From Lophius americanus (lineage: Eukaryota; Chordata; Actinopteri; Lophiiformes; Lophiidae), in assembly GCA_037951165.1 (NCBI GenBank), contig JBBDHG010000126.1:1827001-1891000 (forward strand): a stretch of DNA of 64,000 nt. The letters are read 5' to 3'. The translations under genes and the position numbers were made by a program. Position 1 is the first letter of the stretch. Each line of letters begins with the position of its first letter. Shown here piece by piece: positions 13,389 to 25,651 of this stretch. Below the pieces are notes generated by a model. It did not search any database. It was not told where the DNA came from and saw nothing but the letters and a program-made list of their open reading frames with translations.

Positions 13389-14590
13389 GTGAGTAATGCG
13401 CGTGTATTTGATGAACTAAATGTTTCCTCCTCCTCATCAGTCTTCTACACTTTATGAACCTTGCTGGAACGATGTGGTGGTTTGTCTTTTTCTGCATGCA
13501 CTTCTATATAATGTGTCAACAAACATACCTGCCGTCTGTCCCTGATGCTAACCCAGTGTGGCAATCAGTCTTAAAATCTTTTACGCTCACATTGGACCAA
13601 TAGTCATAAACTTATTAGACATGAATGTGCTTCATTCTGCTCGGACAATGGATTCATCTAAATGCAATCTGTGCACAAAGTTGGTGCCTGTAAATACGGG
13701 CGACACCATGAAACCTTGCTTACAGAACATTCAGTAACTCTAAGATCATGCAGTTACCATAGCAACGCGCCGGAAAAAGCTAGCATTAACTCTGTAGTGC
13801 GGCGTGTCCACAGCAGTCAATCCGGCAGGGAAACAAATATGAAGCGTGGAATAAGTTGTCAGGTAAATCCTCCTCGCAGCCTTAAAGTACAGAGAATTAC
13901 GCCGCGCTTATCTAAGTAAAGGGATTAAGTTGACTGTCAGGCTCCTCAAGGTTCAAAATAATGTAAGTGTTGGACAACATTTAAGATTCAGATCTACATG
14001 GATCCACCAGTGTCTAGCTCTGACAGTGTCTAGTAATATAGTTCTGACTATATTTGTTCACCATAAGGGGGGCTATTATCTAATGTTTACAAAAGAAGTA
14101 ATCGATCACACGCAGCCATTATTCGGAAATATAGTCTGCTGTTTTTTGGAACAAATAATTCAAAAGTATAAAGAGTCAACTAGCAGAATCTGTCTGTATT
14201 CTGTTTAAGTTTTAATGATACCATATCCGTACCTAGAAAATAAAGGAACGTAGTTATAAATAACGTAGTATAAGTTTTCACGTGTCATCTTGGTTACAAA
14301 TGAGAGTGACTTTTGATCGTAAATAAATGTGTAAACAACATGATTACATTTATTGAATTTATTCATTTAATGGAAATTATAGTTGACTTAGGAGAAAAGA
14401 ATGCCACCTCTCAAATCTATCTGCTTTGCTGAGATGGCCTGTGAGATGCATGTTTTTCTTTAACCCTAACCATAAATGTTGAACATTCTGGTCTATTGTA
14501 GTAAAAAACTATATGTATGAATTATGCATCTGTTCTGATCTTAATACTCCTTTTTTTCCCCCAATATGTATGTTTTGTGTTTGCATGCAG
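13389..14590 (+). other. Intron 2
   Basis: This 1.2 kb intron has no recognisable gene. The two plus-strand open frames at 13662-14208 show no family resemblance and no splice context. The stretch may be old repeat. Confidence 0.5.
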
Positions 14591-14635
14591 ACAAGGCAAA
14601 GGGCTTACAAATTAACCTGTCAGAGGCCTTACAAG
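14591..14635 (+). CDS. asph: asph-like alternative exon 3 with N-glycosylation sequon
   Basis: This 45-nt exon is phase 1 on both sides, so it can be skipped without a frameshift. It encodes DKAKGLQINLSEALQ, matching the short segment (AKAKDFRYNLSEVLQ) present in some mammalian ASPH, junctin and junctate isoforms and absent from others. The sequon N-L-S is kept and would face the lumen just after the membrane helix. Borders are TGCATGCAG and ACAAG|GTAAAA. Inclusion adds 15 residues between the anchor and the EF hand. The exon call is firm; tissue control is unknown. Confidence 0.88.
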
Positions 14636-16613
14636 GTAAAAAGAAAATCACATGGCATTTGTCTGTTGCAACCTTAATTAATGTTTACTGTCATGCTCTC
14701 TCACATCCCTCTCACTTCCTTACACACTCTCCTCTAAATCTTAAAGAATGAAGGCAGTAACTTCTTCATATGTCAAGCTAACCGCTGCCATGAATTGATT
14801 TATTTGTAAACTTGTCCAACTACTGTTGGGCAAGTTTTCGGTTCGTCCTGTCCTATTTGTCGTTTCGGTTCGTCCTGTCCTATTTGTCCTAAAGTCTTTT
14901 TAAATTTCATGCAAGTCAACTGGACCAGTTTGTAGGTGAAGGGAGAGCTAACGGCGTTTGGCTAGATGGCTTCATCATTTGGCTATTTTTTCTGCTAACG
15001 GGATTAGACAAAAACTACTCAAAAAGTGATGGAATGATTGGGCATGGGCCAGGGACGACTAATCACAATGTATAGCGAACCTGAATACAGAGGCATATTG
15101 AGGAATTTCTTCCCACTTTCTATAACATTACACATAAAGATATTTCTCAACATTGTCTTGAATTGGACAGCTGATCCTATTTCCACATAAGCTTTGGAAG
15201 AGTGGGTCATGGCCTGACAGACGAGTGGTACTCTTCGGTCCTCGAGGACAAGAATTATTGGCACACACGAAGAAAAGATGGCCAGGACATTGGAAGTAAC
15301 GGCTCCACAGCATCAGATCCACCACCACCGTTGAAATTAGTGGCTTTTCGCTGTGGCTTTTTCTTCTTGCTATGCCCCACCGATCTTGGATGTTTGTTGC
15401 CTAAAGCTCTACTTTGGTCTCATCTGACTCCCAGTCCCAGGGGTGTTTAACAAACTGTAGGCTCTTTAATCCTTGGAGTGTCTCTAACAGTCGAACCATC
15501 CTCCTCACAAAACAAACAACCTTCTTAATTGCTCTGTTGAATTTGACATTCTCAACAGTTGAGAGGTATTTTCTTATGTCTATTATCAGATTTGTCTACT
15601 CTATGACTTTTTTTTTCAAACGTCTCTGGTCTTTCCCATTGTGAAGACTGTCAAAGAGGAAAAGGTTGGTTTCACCTCAAATTTTGGTTAAACAAGAAAT
15701 CATAGTTCACCACTTCAGAGTTCCTACCCAAACAGGTGAACCTAAAGATATAAAGTCGAAAAGTGCTTCAGTTACCTTTTTGATCAGATGATGTCCTAGA
15801 GGTGGCAATAATTGTTGCACGTTTTAAAGAGAAATATTTGTCCTACGTCAAAAATGTGATGTTTCTTTTCATTTTGTTCCCCGGGTAAACGGTTAGATTT
15901 TGTGAATCATTTGAATCAAAGATCGTGGGTATAGACAAAGAGGTCCAAAGGGTCCCAAAAACTCTGCAGGGCATTGACTGTTCTCTGCTGAGAGATATTC
16001 TAGTTTTCAATTTGAACAGTTAAATGTTTGGAAGCATTCTTCATCGACCGGCACGTGTGAAGAATTTACTGCATAGCATTTTCAACAGCTTAAAACCCCT
16101 TTTCTTCTTTCCAACCCTAGTCCATCTCATGTGGTCCACTTAGTCTAGCTAGCAGGCACAAACCCAGCACCTTTGATTTTAGCGGCCTAAATAAACAGAG
16201 CAAATTTTGAAAAACAAACATTATAAACACACTTGATTACTCAAGTGGGAGCCTGGCCAAGAGAAAACTCAGCAGCCCAGTGTCCCTTTTAGTTTTTTGT
16301 TTTCTCACATTGTCCCCCACATTTAAAGAAACTCGCCAAGCTTTTAGCTGATTGTAAGCTGTCATTTCATTTTGATACAAATAGCTCAGATGCAAAATGG
16401 ATTTTTGTGAAGGCTCCTTTAAATAATGGCAGAAGTTGACTCAGAGGGGCAGCAAGTGACTGGACTCCCACAAGCTTGGTGCATTTCTTTAATTATCTGT
16501 GTTGAGTGCTGTGTTTGTGTGTGTGTGTGTGTTTGAAAGAACTCTGGTCAACGGGACTCTCTAGTTCCTGTACGAACAAAAACTAAATCTTCATGTGTTT
16601 GTCGCTGCTGTAG
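14636..16613 (+). other. Intron 3
   Basis: This 2 kb intron includes a stretch at about 15000-15950 that resembles a decayed interspersed repeat, perhaps a non-autonomous DNA transposon; I could not assign a family. A GT microsatellite lies near 16513-16531. No coding exon is visible. Confidence 0.4.
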
Positions 16614-16682
16614 GTAAACTGGTGGCATACGACACAGACGGCGATGGCGACTTCGATGTCGAGGATGCAAAAATTCTTCTAG
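16614..16682 (+). CDS. asph: asph-like coding exon 4 (EF-hand), GC splice donor
   Basis: The exon encodes GKLVAYDTDGDGDF followed by DVEDAKILL. The 12-residue EF-hand loop is DTDGDGDFDVED, with acidic residues at positions 1, 3, 5, 7, 9 and 12, Gly at 6 and Phe at 8. Position 12 is Asp rather than the usual Glu. The same loop is found in mammalian ASPH, junctin and junctate (DADGDGDFDVDD). The acceptor is a normal CTGTAG. The 3' border reads CTAG|GCAAGT, a GC donor with an otherwise perfect consensus; no GT donor is nearby. This exon can join exon 5, 6 or 8, all phase 1. Confidence 0.93.
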   Translation, partial: VNWWHTTQTAMATSMSRMQKFF

Positions 16683-19619
16683 GCAAGTTGATCCTATTAT
16701 ATCTTTACTGATGTTAGTGCTCAATATCGGTTGTGAGTCCAGTTTAAAAACTTACCATTGACAAGTTACATGTTTTCCACTGTGACGCTGTCAGAATGGA
16801 CCCATCCTAATAAGTTTCGGCATGTCTTCTGTGTTCATTACAATCAAAGGTCATTTGGTTTTCTTTTGCATGGCTGATAGTCTCATTAATAAAAACAACA
16901 GGAAAGCAGAGCATAACACCACATGCCTGCATATAAACACTTTCTCATACAGCACTCGAGTAAATAAAGAGTTGATGTCCCGAAACACTGACCCAACCAC
17001 AACCAAGGGTTACCGATTTATGCCAAATAGGTTGTTGGAAGAGAAAAAGTACTTAAAGCCACTGCACACCTTCCCCAGACACTCAGAAGAAGCTACAGCA
17101 TGCCCTCACCCGGAAGTCTAAAATAAACGTAAATTATATAGAAGTTATATATGAATAATTTATATAGTGTAACGTAATCAGCAGGTATTTAAGAAGCAGA
17201 TTGGGAGTTGTTTTTTTGCACAAACCTTTCTACTCATAGGACAAGTTTGGGTTTTAGTTTCGGTATTGTTGAGATAACACTTGCCTTGACATGGAGCTGA
17301 AAAGCCTTCAAGAGAGCTGGGAGCTTCATAAACTGTTCCCAGTTCTTTTAAAGCCCAGTCATTTTTCATCTGTTGTCTGCTGCATGTTTGCACGGTTGGA
17401 CGCAGGATCACATTGTTAGCGAACTCTTGACTGTGTGGCATACACTGGTTTTCATACGCCGCAAGTAACGGTAGTATGCAAATCGTTGGTAATGGTAAAA
17501 CTTTTGAACTTTAAATGAGGAGGCGCATAGGATCTCCTTTCCTATGAATCAGATAATACTGTGTTCCTTTTTAAAACTATTTACATTTTATTTAATGTCT
17601 ATTTAATGTCTTTTTTCAGACATTCACGAGAATCCGAAGTGGCGCTTTGTCTACTTTCAAATTAGGAAAAAGAGAGTTAAGATTGTAACTTGTCCTTCTC
17701 TACATGTGTTATGGTACATATATACTATCGGAATCAACAGGAAGGGGCTTTGCTAATTACTTCCTTATTTTTAGATTTTCCTCATGATGGAAGCATTCAA
17801 ATTTTAGTAATTACTCACAGAAATCCTCTCTCTCTTTCATGACCATGCTTCACTTTTCTCAGCTCACCTTCAATCTTTATATCCCATTTGCAACCATTCT
17901 TTCATGTCTCCATAAAGATCTCTACTTAAATGAGCCGTAACAAATTGCTAGTAACTCGGGTTACGTTGCTGTGACAAGAACTACACTATCGCAATACCTG
18001 GTTACGTGACTCATAACACAGAGTTGACCACATTCATACGTTCATAACTGGATTCTTTTGTGTTTTTTTTTTTTTTTTTTGCTGTTGAAAGCTACAGGAC
18101 TGCATGTGGTATGTAACTTATAAAGCAGGACCTCATTTTAGTCTACAAAGTTGGCTGACTTTGACATGCCCCATCACCGCTTGTGTACAGTCCCATAAGG
18201 AAACTAACAGCCTACTTTCAAACTGTAATTTCCAGCTAGCATTTTGTGTGTCTTTGGGCGAGCTGCCATCCTGGGGTAATACTTTGCTTTTTCACCACAG
18301 ATATCCATAAAGCTAGAGCTAGTGCTTAGGCTGTCGAAAAGCAATTAACTGGTGCTAAGTTAGGCTCTGGCTCCTAACTAGCCCCGGAACCAGCGCTGCC
18401 GGAAAAAAGGCGAGGATTGAAATTTGAACGCAGCATGGGCCAAAAACCATAAACTGGATGTGATGTTGCAAGATGTGACCCTAAAATCACATCAGCTGAC
18501 AACTAGATCGGCTAGGTGGTGTGCCAACAACACAACAATGAGCAGAGGGCAGTCGTGTTGCATTTGATTCGATGAGCACACAGGATTGTTGTAGGAGGTG
18601 GCAGGTTCCTTCAAGTACTGTATACCATGAAAACTCTCCAATTGGGTTTGGATATGACCCATACGCCTTGAAGATGAAACGGGACTAAAATTTTGAGGAA
18701 TTTTTACATTTGCTGAATTTTAAAATACCCTGAAACCAAATTCTTTAAGGTCAAAGTTGTTAAACATGTTCCACCAACTTTCAGTCTCTTCTTGCAAGTT
18801 GTTCCACACAAATTTGTTTATAGACACGAATCCAAACCCTAAAATACGCATCACTTTACAGAATTTAGGATCCATCGTGATGTACACGAAGGAATTTTTT
18901 TTTCATTAGAAAAACTGATTGTGTAACGATCAAGAGCAAATGCAATAAAACAAGGGAGTTAAAGTTGACGGTTTTCACGCGTTCCGCTTTGGTTGAGGAA
19001 GACGTCCTGCATTTTCGTTATCAAATAATTATGGTAATGTTTGCAAATCATCACCACCTTTATTGTTATTAAATATATGTAGCTTGTTGTTTGATGTATT
19101 TCTATGTTTACCTGCAGGATTGATGCTGTAGTCAGTTTCTGGTGTACTTTTGCTGGCTAGTGCATGATTCTAAGACTGTTCACATGATGAGCTGTCACGG
19201 GGGTGGGGGGCACAGAGTAGGTGCAGAGTGCTGCTCAACATTAATGAGAGAAATCATACTAAGATAATCTAAGAATAAGCTAAATACCTTTTAAGCAGGC
19301 ACAAAGTGTTTTTTTGTTAGTGACCATGTGCAGACAGCCAAACTCCACCCGTTTATAATAAAGCCTGAGTAGTTCCCTGGCTGCCTAACCTCTGATTAAA
19401 ACTTACCTTCTCCTCTTGTTTCTTTCCCTTCTTCCCTTCTCTTCTTTTGATCATATCTCATAACAATTTCTTGTTAATCCCACCTTATTTCTGTCTGCAT
19501 TAAAGTTTTTCATCTTGCTTTTCCCACTCTTCTCTCTCACTCTCACGTTATGCTTCAAACCTCCCCTCCATCCACCCATGCTTTTATCAACCCCCCCCCC
19601 TGCCCTCTTGTTTGCGTAG
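16683..19619 (+). other. Intron between the EF-hand exon and the junctate-like exon
   Basis: The intron is 2.9 kb and starts with GC. It holds a poly-T run near 18060-18080 and long AT-rich tracts. A strong pyrimidine/poly-C stretch (about 19561-19612) precedes the next acceptor. No further exon is seen. Confidence 0.55.
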
Positions 19620-19906
19620 GCCTGACCAGTAAGGGCGATGGTCAAGGTGAATCGGAGGTACTGGATTGGTTAGAAGAAGTGGAGGAGGGCAGCTCTGATT
19701 GGTTTAACAGTTTCTTCACTTTCCTGTACGGACTGATGAACCCCCTGGACTCCCTGGAGGAGGATGAGCACGGTACCGCAAGAGTTGTAGAGGCGCAGGA
19801 GGAGGACGAAGAAGAGGAGGATGAGGGAGTGGTCAGAAGAAGAGGCGCGAAAGATGATGGAAGTCGGGGGCAAAAGATCGTCATAGTTGGCCTCCATAAC
19901 CAGTAA
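19620..19906 (+). CDS. asph: asph-like terminal exon 5 (junctate/humbug-like C-terminus)
   Basis: After the acceptor GCGTAG the frame continues G-LTSKGDG and runs to TAA. It encodes EGSSDWFNSFFTFLYGLM, then an acidic Glu/Asp stretch, and ends IVIVGLHNQ. Mammalian short non-catalytic ASPH isoforms carry the same block (ESSDWFYGFLSFLYDIM) and end in DLHNQ, so this is the orthologous alternative last exon. The product is 198 residues with exon 3. A short hydrophobic run in the middle could be a membrane-associated luminal helix. Family proteins of this type take part in ER/SR calcium storage and store-operated calcium entry. Overlapping minus-strand frames are shadows. Confidence 0.9.
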
Positions 19907-21680
19907 CCTCGGGCGCTCTGCAGCCTACGCCACAGTGTCTAAAAAAACTTTCTGCTCTATTTTGTCTTATTACTGCAGCAGGTTTGACAACTTTACACAA
20001 CTTTGGGACGTATTTATCTCCAGTCCAACCTGCTGTGGGCTCCGGCTTTCATCTGCTGGAATATAGTCAAACTTGATAAACAAGCTGCGTTCTTGTTTCT
20101 GCAGAAACGTCTTTTGAAAAGTTTTCAGTGATGTCGACCCTCTTACTGGGATAAACATGTATCCTAGTATGTTTCTCAGGAACACCTTTTAGGAACCCTC
20201 TCTTAAACCTTTTTTGGATCTATAAACGGTATATCTTTTCGGAACAAAAACCCATCGAAAACAACTAGCAATACCAAGTAACACAGAATGCAAGTATTTT
20301 CACTTGGACAGCTGCTCGGGGTTCCCTTTCTCTAACAATCTGTCTTTTCGTTGTTGCATGCCAAAAAAGCTGATCTCGGCATATTTATCCCGGACTCGTG
20401 TGCACAAACTCGTGTGCACAAAGTTCTGTTTTAAACCTATTGGTCAGTTCTGAGTCCACCTGGTAGAAATGTGTGAACTATATAAGAAACAATGTTACAT
20501 AAGTACACACTGAACTTGTTTGAATGCTTTCACGACCACCTGATCAAGTGTTGAGCGTCCCGTTGGAAGGGCTATGTGACAACATGCCTACAAGATCCTG
20601 CTTCACCCAAGTGTGTGATCTCACACGTATGGAGTTTTGTGCGTGGTTTGCAAGGGTAGTTAAACCCAATGCCTTTAGCTGTCAGACTGACATTTTCTCG
20701 TCTTAGACACCTCATTGGTTCATTTGAGAGTATACTCTCGAGTCTCGCTCGTTCTTTCAGTCTGCTGACTCAGTCAGAATCCAAACACATTGCAGAAAAA
20801 CTTACCTTTTAAAGTAGATGTGAAATCAGGTCAATATTCAGGTGATGTATTTGATTAGATACCAAGTGAAGTGGGGCCTTGAGCTCCTGTAAATGGCTTT
20901 GAAGGTTCGTACAATTCCTTTTTTGTGGTACATTAATGTATGTTAAGCCAAGTTGGTGCTCCCCATTGTCTTAGTTCTTGAATATTCTGCATTAATCTCA
21001 CTTTAAGTTGTTTAGCTGGTTGTGATACATCATCCCACACGTCAGCGTTAGGGTATATTGCTGTATTTCTTCCAATCACATTTTTCTTTACGCGTACTAA
21101 TAAGTTCTACACCTGCAGTAGTCACTCATGAAGCCTGAGGCGTTTTTATTGGTAAATGGTCGAGGTTTGTGATCCTGCACTTTGAGAATCAAAACTTGCA
21201 GCTGTTCCTGATTGCTTGCGCTCTGAGTCAAAACTGTGCTGAAGCAGAAAGATCCGAGGCATTCGGCGGTGAACGACTTGTTTGTTTTTTACCCGCACAC
21301 CTCATGCAACACATGCACTTTACTTATTAAAAGTAAAAAGACCTACTTTACGTACCATGTTCTTATTCCGATGAATGAATAGATGAATTTAATGTCACCG
21401 ATGGCATTCTGAAATCTGGGATAGTTCTTCATGGTCAGTGAATCATATTATTACAACTGCTTTAACCTCAGTGACATTGGGCAAACAGAAATGTTCTAGA
21501 GCTTTGGACTTTTTTAAATCCAATCAAATGCAGTTGGCAAACGGTTCCTTGCAGGCTCATGTCACAGGTGCACTACTTTGACATAATCACATATTTTAAT
21601 TGCATTTTTTCTGACCATTTGTACATAAACGCGCCGTCACTATCTATCAAATGCATTGAATAAATATATTCCCATTTTGC
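19907..21680 (+). other. Probable 3' UTR of the junctate-like transcript
   Basis: This is unique-looking non-coding sequence after the TAA. The first plausible polyadenylation signal is AATAAA at 21659-21664. The extent is inferred from that signal only. Confidence 0.4.
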
Positions 21681-21959
21681 AACCGGTGCACTGCTCTTAT
21701 CTCTACTGCTGGTGCTGCCCATGACACACACTAAGGTGGGTGTCGCTGGGTTAAAGTGTCCTTTAAGAAAAATCTAATTTAGCGTATGCTTCTATCTTTG
21801 ATGGATAAATCGATGTTGTAAATGGTAATCTCTAGCTAAAATATGAGACATCCTTATTTCACATCGGTGTCATATTTGTCAGTATTGGTAGAACAATGTA
21901 TCTGAGTACTCGTACATGAAGGAAAACTGCACAGCAAGTCTGGCTGCTCCTTAGTTGCT

Positions 21960-22760
21960 CTAGTTCAAAAGTGTGCCGACAAGCAGGAAACCCACCGGTG
22001 CAACACTAACGTAAGGATGTGAGTTTGGACATTGAGTAAGAGTCTGAGACATTGAGTTAGTGCTGAGGCGAGTGGTGAGGAGCTACGTTTACGGTAGCAG
22101 ACGGGGGTAAACGCACTACAACTTAAAAAAAACACATAGAAGCAAATAAAGAAAAGAATATTCACCAATTTGACAAAGCAGGAGTGCTAGAAAAAACTGT
22201 TTTTGTGAATAAAACAGATATAACACACACATTTCATGACAGTTTTATTTAGTTAGCTTCGCTTAACTTCCGGATCAAGCGGTCATGTGACTTGGAATAA
22301 AACATAATCTTCATTTAGAAGTACAAATAAACTTAATAATAACCCTAACATGCGCTCTACCCAGAGCTACGGTAATTAAGGTTTATTAAACTCGCTTAAG
22401 AAAACTCTTATCCAGCTATTCTGTTTTAGAATGCCTGCAGTACCCAAAGCTAAAACAAAGTATTTTTTGCATGTGACGTTATGACCTTTGTATACACGTT
22501 GCCATGCCGACAACTGAAATCAGTATGCGCGATGATTTTTAAGAGTCTTCTCTTGTGGCGTTTTGCTGGTCGTTTTTCTGTCAGTCTGTGCCGGTGTGGC
22601 TTTTGCAGCGCTCTGTTTTTTTCAAATTGATGCAGATTATTTCTTTATTGCCTTGTGTTGGATCTATTTCGTGTGCTATTTTAAGTTGCAGTTCATTTGC
22701 CCCCGTTTACCATCGTAAATGTTTGATCTGTTTCACTTAAATCAACTAATCATCGGAATA
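21960..22760. repeat. Inverted-repeat (foldback/MITE-like) element
   Basis: Two arms of roughly 100-150 bp are imperfect reverse complements of each other. The right arm (about 22615-22725) reads CAAATTGATG...TTCTTTATT...TTTTAAGTTGCAGT...CCCCCGTTTACC; the reverse complement of about 22055-22175 gives the same series with scattered changes. The arms flank about 400 bp of AT-rich unrelated sequence. The layout suits a foldback or MITE-type insertion. Exact ends and any target duplication were not resolved. Confidence 0.45.
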
Positions 22761-23719
22761 AGCCTAAACAAACATGCATGTTATCCTATGAATGTATCTA
22801 GGGTGTGTGCCGCGATGTGAAAAACTTACTTACGCCAAATAACGCCTGAGAGACTGGTTCTTCCAGCTCTGGGGTGCAGCGACGACTTGTTGCTTAAGCA
22901 CAAAAACTATTACTAACGAGATAAACCTCTATATAACATTCAAGATCATTTTTAAATAATGGTCAATATGCACGTTATTTTCAGGATTGATTGTTCGATC
23001 CATAAATGTTAAAAAGAATTCTGAAATAAGTTTCATCACAACTTGCCCGAGAAGAGTGACATATTCAAATTGCTTCTGTTGCCCAACAAACGGCCCTGAC
23101 CCCAAAAACTGTTCATTTTCCAGAAAAAATGAAAAGAAAAGCAACAAATGTTTGGCATCATTAAATTATTAAATGCCATAGCAGGCAACTACTAAACAAT
23201 GTTTTCTGAACATTTTCGTTTTCTTTCATGTCGATGAATATGTATTCCCTCGTGTGTCGTTACAGTGTATCCGATCAAACTGGTTTTATCGCGGCCACTT
23301 CTTTAGTTCCACATAAGTCTTTGGCTTCCATCTTGAAACCCTGCTGATGTATACGATCACCTTCTTTGATGCTAGGTTGGAGATGTGAGTGAAGCATCCA
23401 AGTTCAATAATGTGTAGCATTGTGGTTAGCTCTCATAGCAAAAAAAGAACCTGGGCTTGGATTCTGATACGAAAACAACCAGGAACTGAGTCAGGAATGT
23501 GTTTTATGCATCTCTGCATAAGTTAAACGTCTACACAAGGCTAAACTAAAATTCTTCTCAACTCGTATCTCTCGCTGATGCAGAGCGTATTGCACCTGTG
23601 CATTTCCGTTAGAAAAAGTCTGGTTTGCTAAACAATTGTGAAAAATGATTGATAAGTCGTCTGTGGGTTGAGGGCGCTGCATTCGGTGTAACTTTTCTTT
23701 TGTTTGTGTGTGGCATCAG

Positions 23720-23761
23720 ATGAAACGCCTGGAGACGCAAGAGCTCAAGGAGCTAAGAAAG
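23720..23761 (+). CDS. asph: asph-like exon 6 (junctin route linker)
   Basis: This 42-nt, phase 1 to phase 1 exon lies between GGCATCAG and AAAG|GTATCC and encodes DETPGDARAQGAKK. Its place, right after the EF-hand segment and before the Lys/Glu-rich tail, equals the EGPSGVAKRK linker of mammalian junctin. Sequence similarity is weak, so the call rests on splice sites, exact phase and the next exon. Confidence 0.68.
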
Positions 23762-24216
23762 GTATCCGTCATGCAACCGCTTGTATGACTGTCTCAGCTA
23801 CTCGCATTTCTTAGAGAACTCCGATACAACTCCAGCGTGTATTTTTATTTGACAAACCAGCGAAACCTTCCGGGTTTCATTAATTAAGCTGTTTGAAAAG
23901 GTTTGTTTGCAGTGACTAATAGTTTTGTGCTTGTGATTTGAGAGGTTGAACTGATCTCTTTCAATTATTAATAAAACTGTTTGAATGTGTTTTGAAACTG
24001 TTTCACACAAGTCGAGATTTAGCACAACATACCCGAATGGATTGAGATGCTCTGCTTGGAGGAGAATGTAAAAGGACCGTCTGGGTTCTGCCATGCTGTG
24101 AATAGATGGTCCAGAGTGTGCTGTCCAATAACAGAGTGAATTTGAGCATGGTCTTCATCCTAAAACTAATTCTGATTGGTGAAACACCAAACAGTGTTGT
24201 TGCTCCTCCACTCCAG

Positions 24217-24671
24217 AAAACCGTCCGACCAAGGATGTGGGCTCGAAGCTTCGTGACGCTCTAAAGCAGCAGCTGGCAATCATCCACGAACGTGTGGAGA
24301 CCAAGAAGCTGGCCAAGCTGGCTCTTGCTGAGGTCAGACAACTGTTGGCCAAAGAAGAGGAGGAGAAAGAGCTGGAGTTGGGGAGGAAGGAAATAAGAGC
24401 CAAAGTGAGGGAAAGAGTGGCCGCCAGGCTGAAAGAGGAAGAAGAGAAGATGGAAAAAGAGGAGACGGAGAAGGCTTTGGAGAAACTAACAAAAGAAAAA
24501 TCAATAAAAATGGATGAGAAAAGGGAGGATCAAAAGGATGAGAAAGAAATGCAGAACAGATCAAATAAAGGAGGGGAGAAAGAGGAGGAGCAGGAAGCAA
24601 AGAAAGCACAGGCAGATGACAAGGGGAGAAAAGAGAAAAGGAAAAAGTCTGACCGTCGCAGCAGGAAATGA
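24217..24671 (+). CDS. asph: asph-like terminal exon 7 (junctin-like KEKE tail)
   Basis: The acceptor is CCACTCCAG; the frame runs to TGA. It encodes ENRPTKDVGSKLRDALKQ, then a long helix-prone tract of alternating Lys and Glu (KEEEEKMEKEETEKALEK) and a basic end (RRSRK). The charged KEKE-type luminal tail is the hallmark of junctin, which in striated muscle SR links calsequestrin to the ryanodine receptor and triadin. The product is 253 residues, or 268 with exon 3, somewhat longer than mammalian junctin (about 210-225). The tail has one N-R-S sequon. The tail's primary sequence is low-complexity, so the role follows from gene context. Confidence 0.82.
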
Positions 24672-25170
24672 AGTGAAGGCTGAGGATTCTCATCACATAG
24701 AAAGCCAGCATTGACCGTTTTCAATATCACGAAGGGCGATAGAATCCCATTGACCAAAGAGAAAGATAGTTGAACCCAGTATCTAAAACCATCAAGTGAT
24801 AGAAGTTGGAGTCAAATCTTAAGTCAGTCCCCATCTTGATTATAATGTGGTGTTAGACTGCCTTGTTTTGTCTGGTTAACTGACAGCTGTGAGGCCTGCA
24901 CTGACCTAAAAGAACATGGTCACGTAGTGAACGCTCGGCACCGTAGTCACTGCAGCAAAGGGAGGTGCTTTTGGGTTGTGGATTAATGTCTGGGAAAAAA
25001 GGAGTTGTCTTCCTGTTTTCGGTGGGATTAAAACCTGAGATGTGTAAGATATCAAGTGTGTTATACTGCTGTGATCGTGTTTATAGATTTAACCTTTTTT
25101 AATTTTAGCTGCGCCTGTATGTTACTACCGTAAGTTTTTCTTTCGTCAATAAAGTTTCTTGTTCCATTAA
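24672..25170 (+). other. 3' UTR of the junctin-like transcript
   Basis: This is a short 3' UTR. AATAAA at 25148-25153 is followed by a TG/T-rich stretch, giving a likely cleavage site near 25170. The next coding exon begins 400 bp further on. Confidence 0.6.
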
Positions 25171-25570
25171 AGTGCCTCTTTGTGTAGATGTGAAAGTAAA
25201 TCCCTCCTCATCGCGTTCTGGTGAGACGCGCAGACCTGAAACCTACAGCCAGGTGACACAAACGGTTCCGCTCTTTGAATCCCACATATTGTTCAATCAG
25301 AAATCATAAAGCCAAATTACTTCAGAGAAACGTTTGAGTCAGCAAAAGAAAACCAATGCCTATTCATGATTAATATGGTGATTTATTCATTTCTTTTAAA
25401 ATTGTGGGCAGAAGTGAAATATTATTACTCTTCATTGATTCTTCTTCTATCATGTGTGTTTGGGAAAATGCCAAAAACCAATAATAGAAGATATGTACAC
25501 GTAGTGTCTCAACTCCAGACATACACATTTTTCCCAACAATATATCGTATATATGTATGATCTCATCTAG

Positions 25571-25651
25571 GACTGAAAGAGAAGGTTGTCGTTGAGTCCT
25601 TTCACCAAGAAGCTGCCGCTGCCCCCCTGGAGGCTGAACCAGAACCAGAAG
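25571..25651 (+). CDS. asph: asph-like coding exon 8 (start of acidic luminal region)
   Basis: After the acceptor TCATCTAG the frame reads G-LKEKVVVESFHQEAAAAPL followed by EAEPEPE. Joined to the EF-hand exon it gives ILLG-LKEK, the same joint as in full-length mammalian ASPH (VLLG-LKER), which identifies the route to the long isoforms. The donor is GAAG|GTAACG, phase 1 on both sides, 81 nt. Confidence 0.85.
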
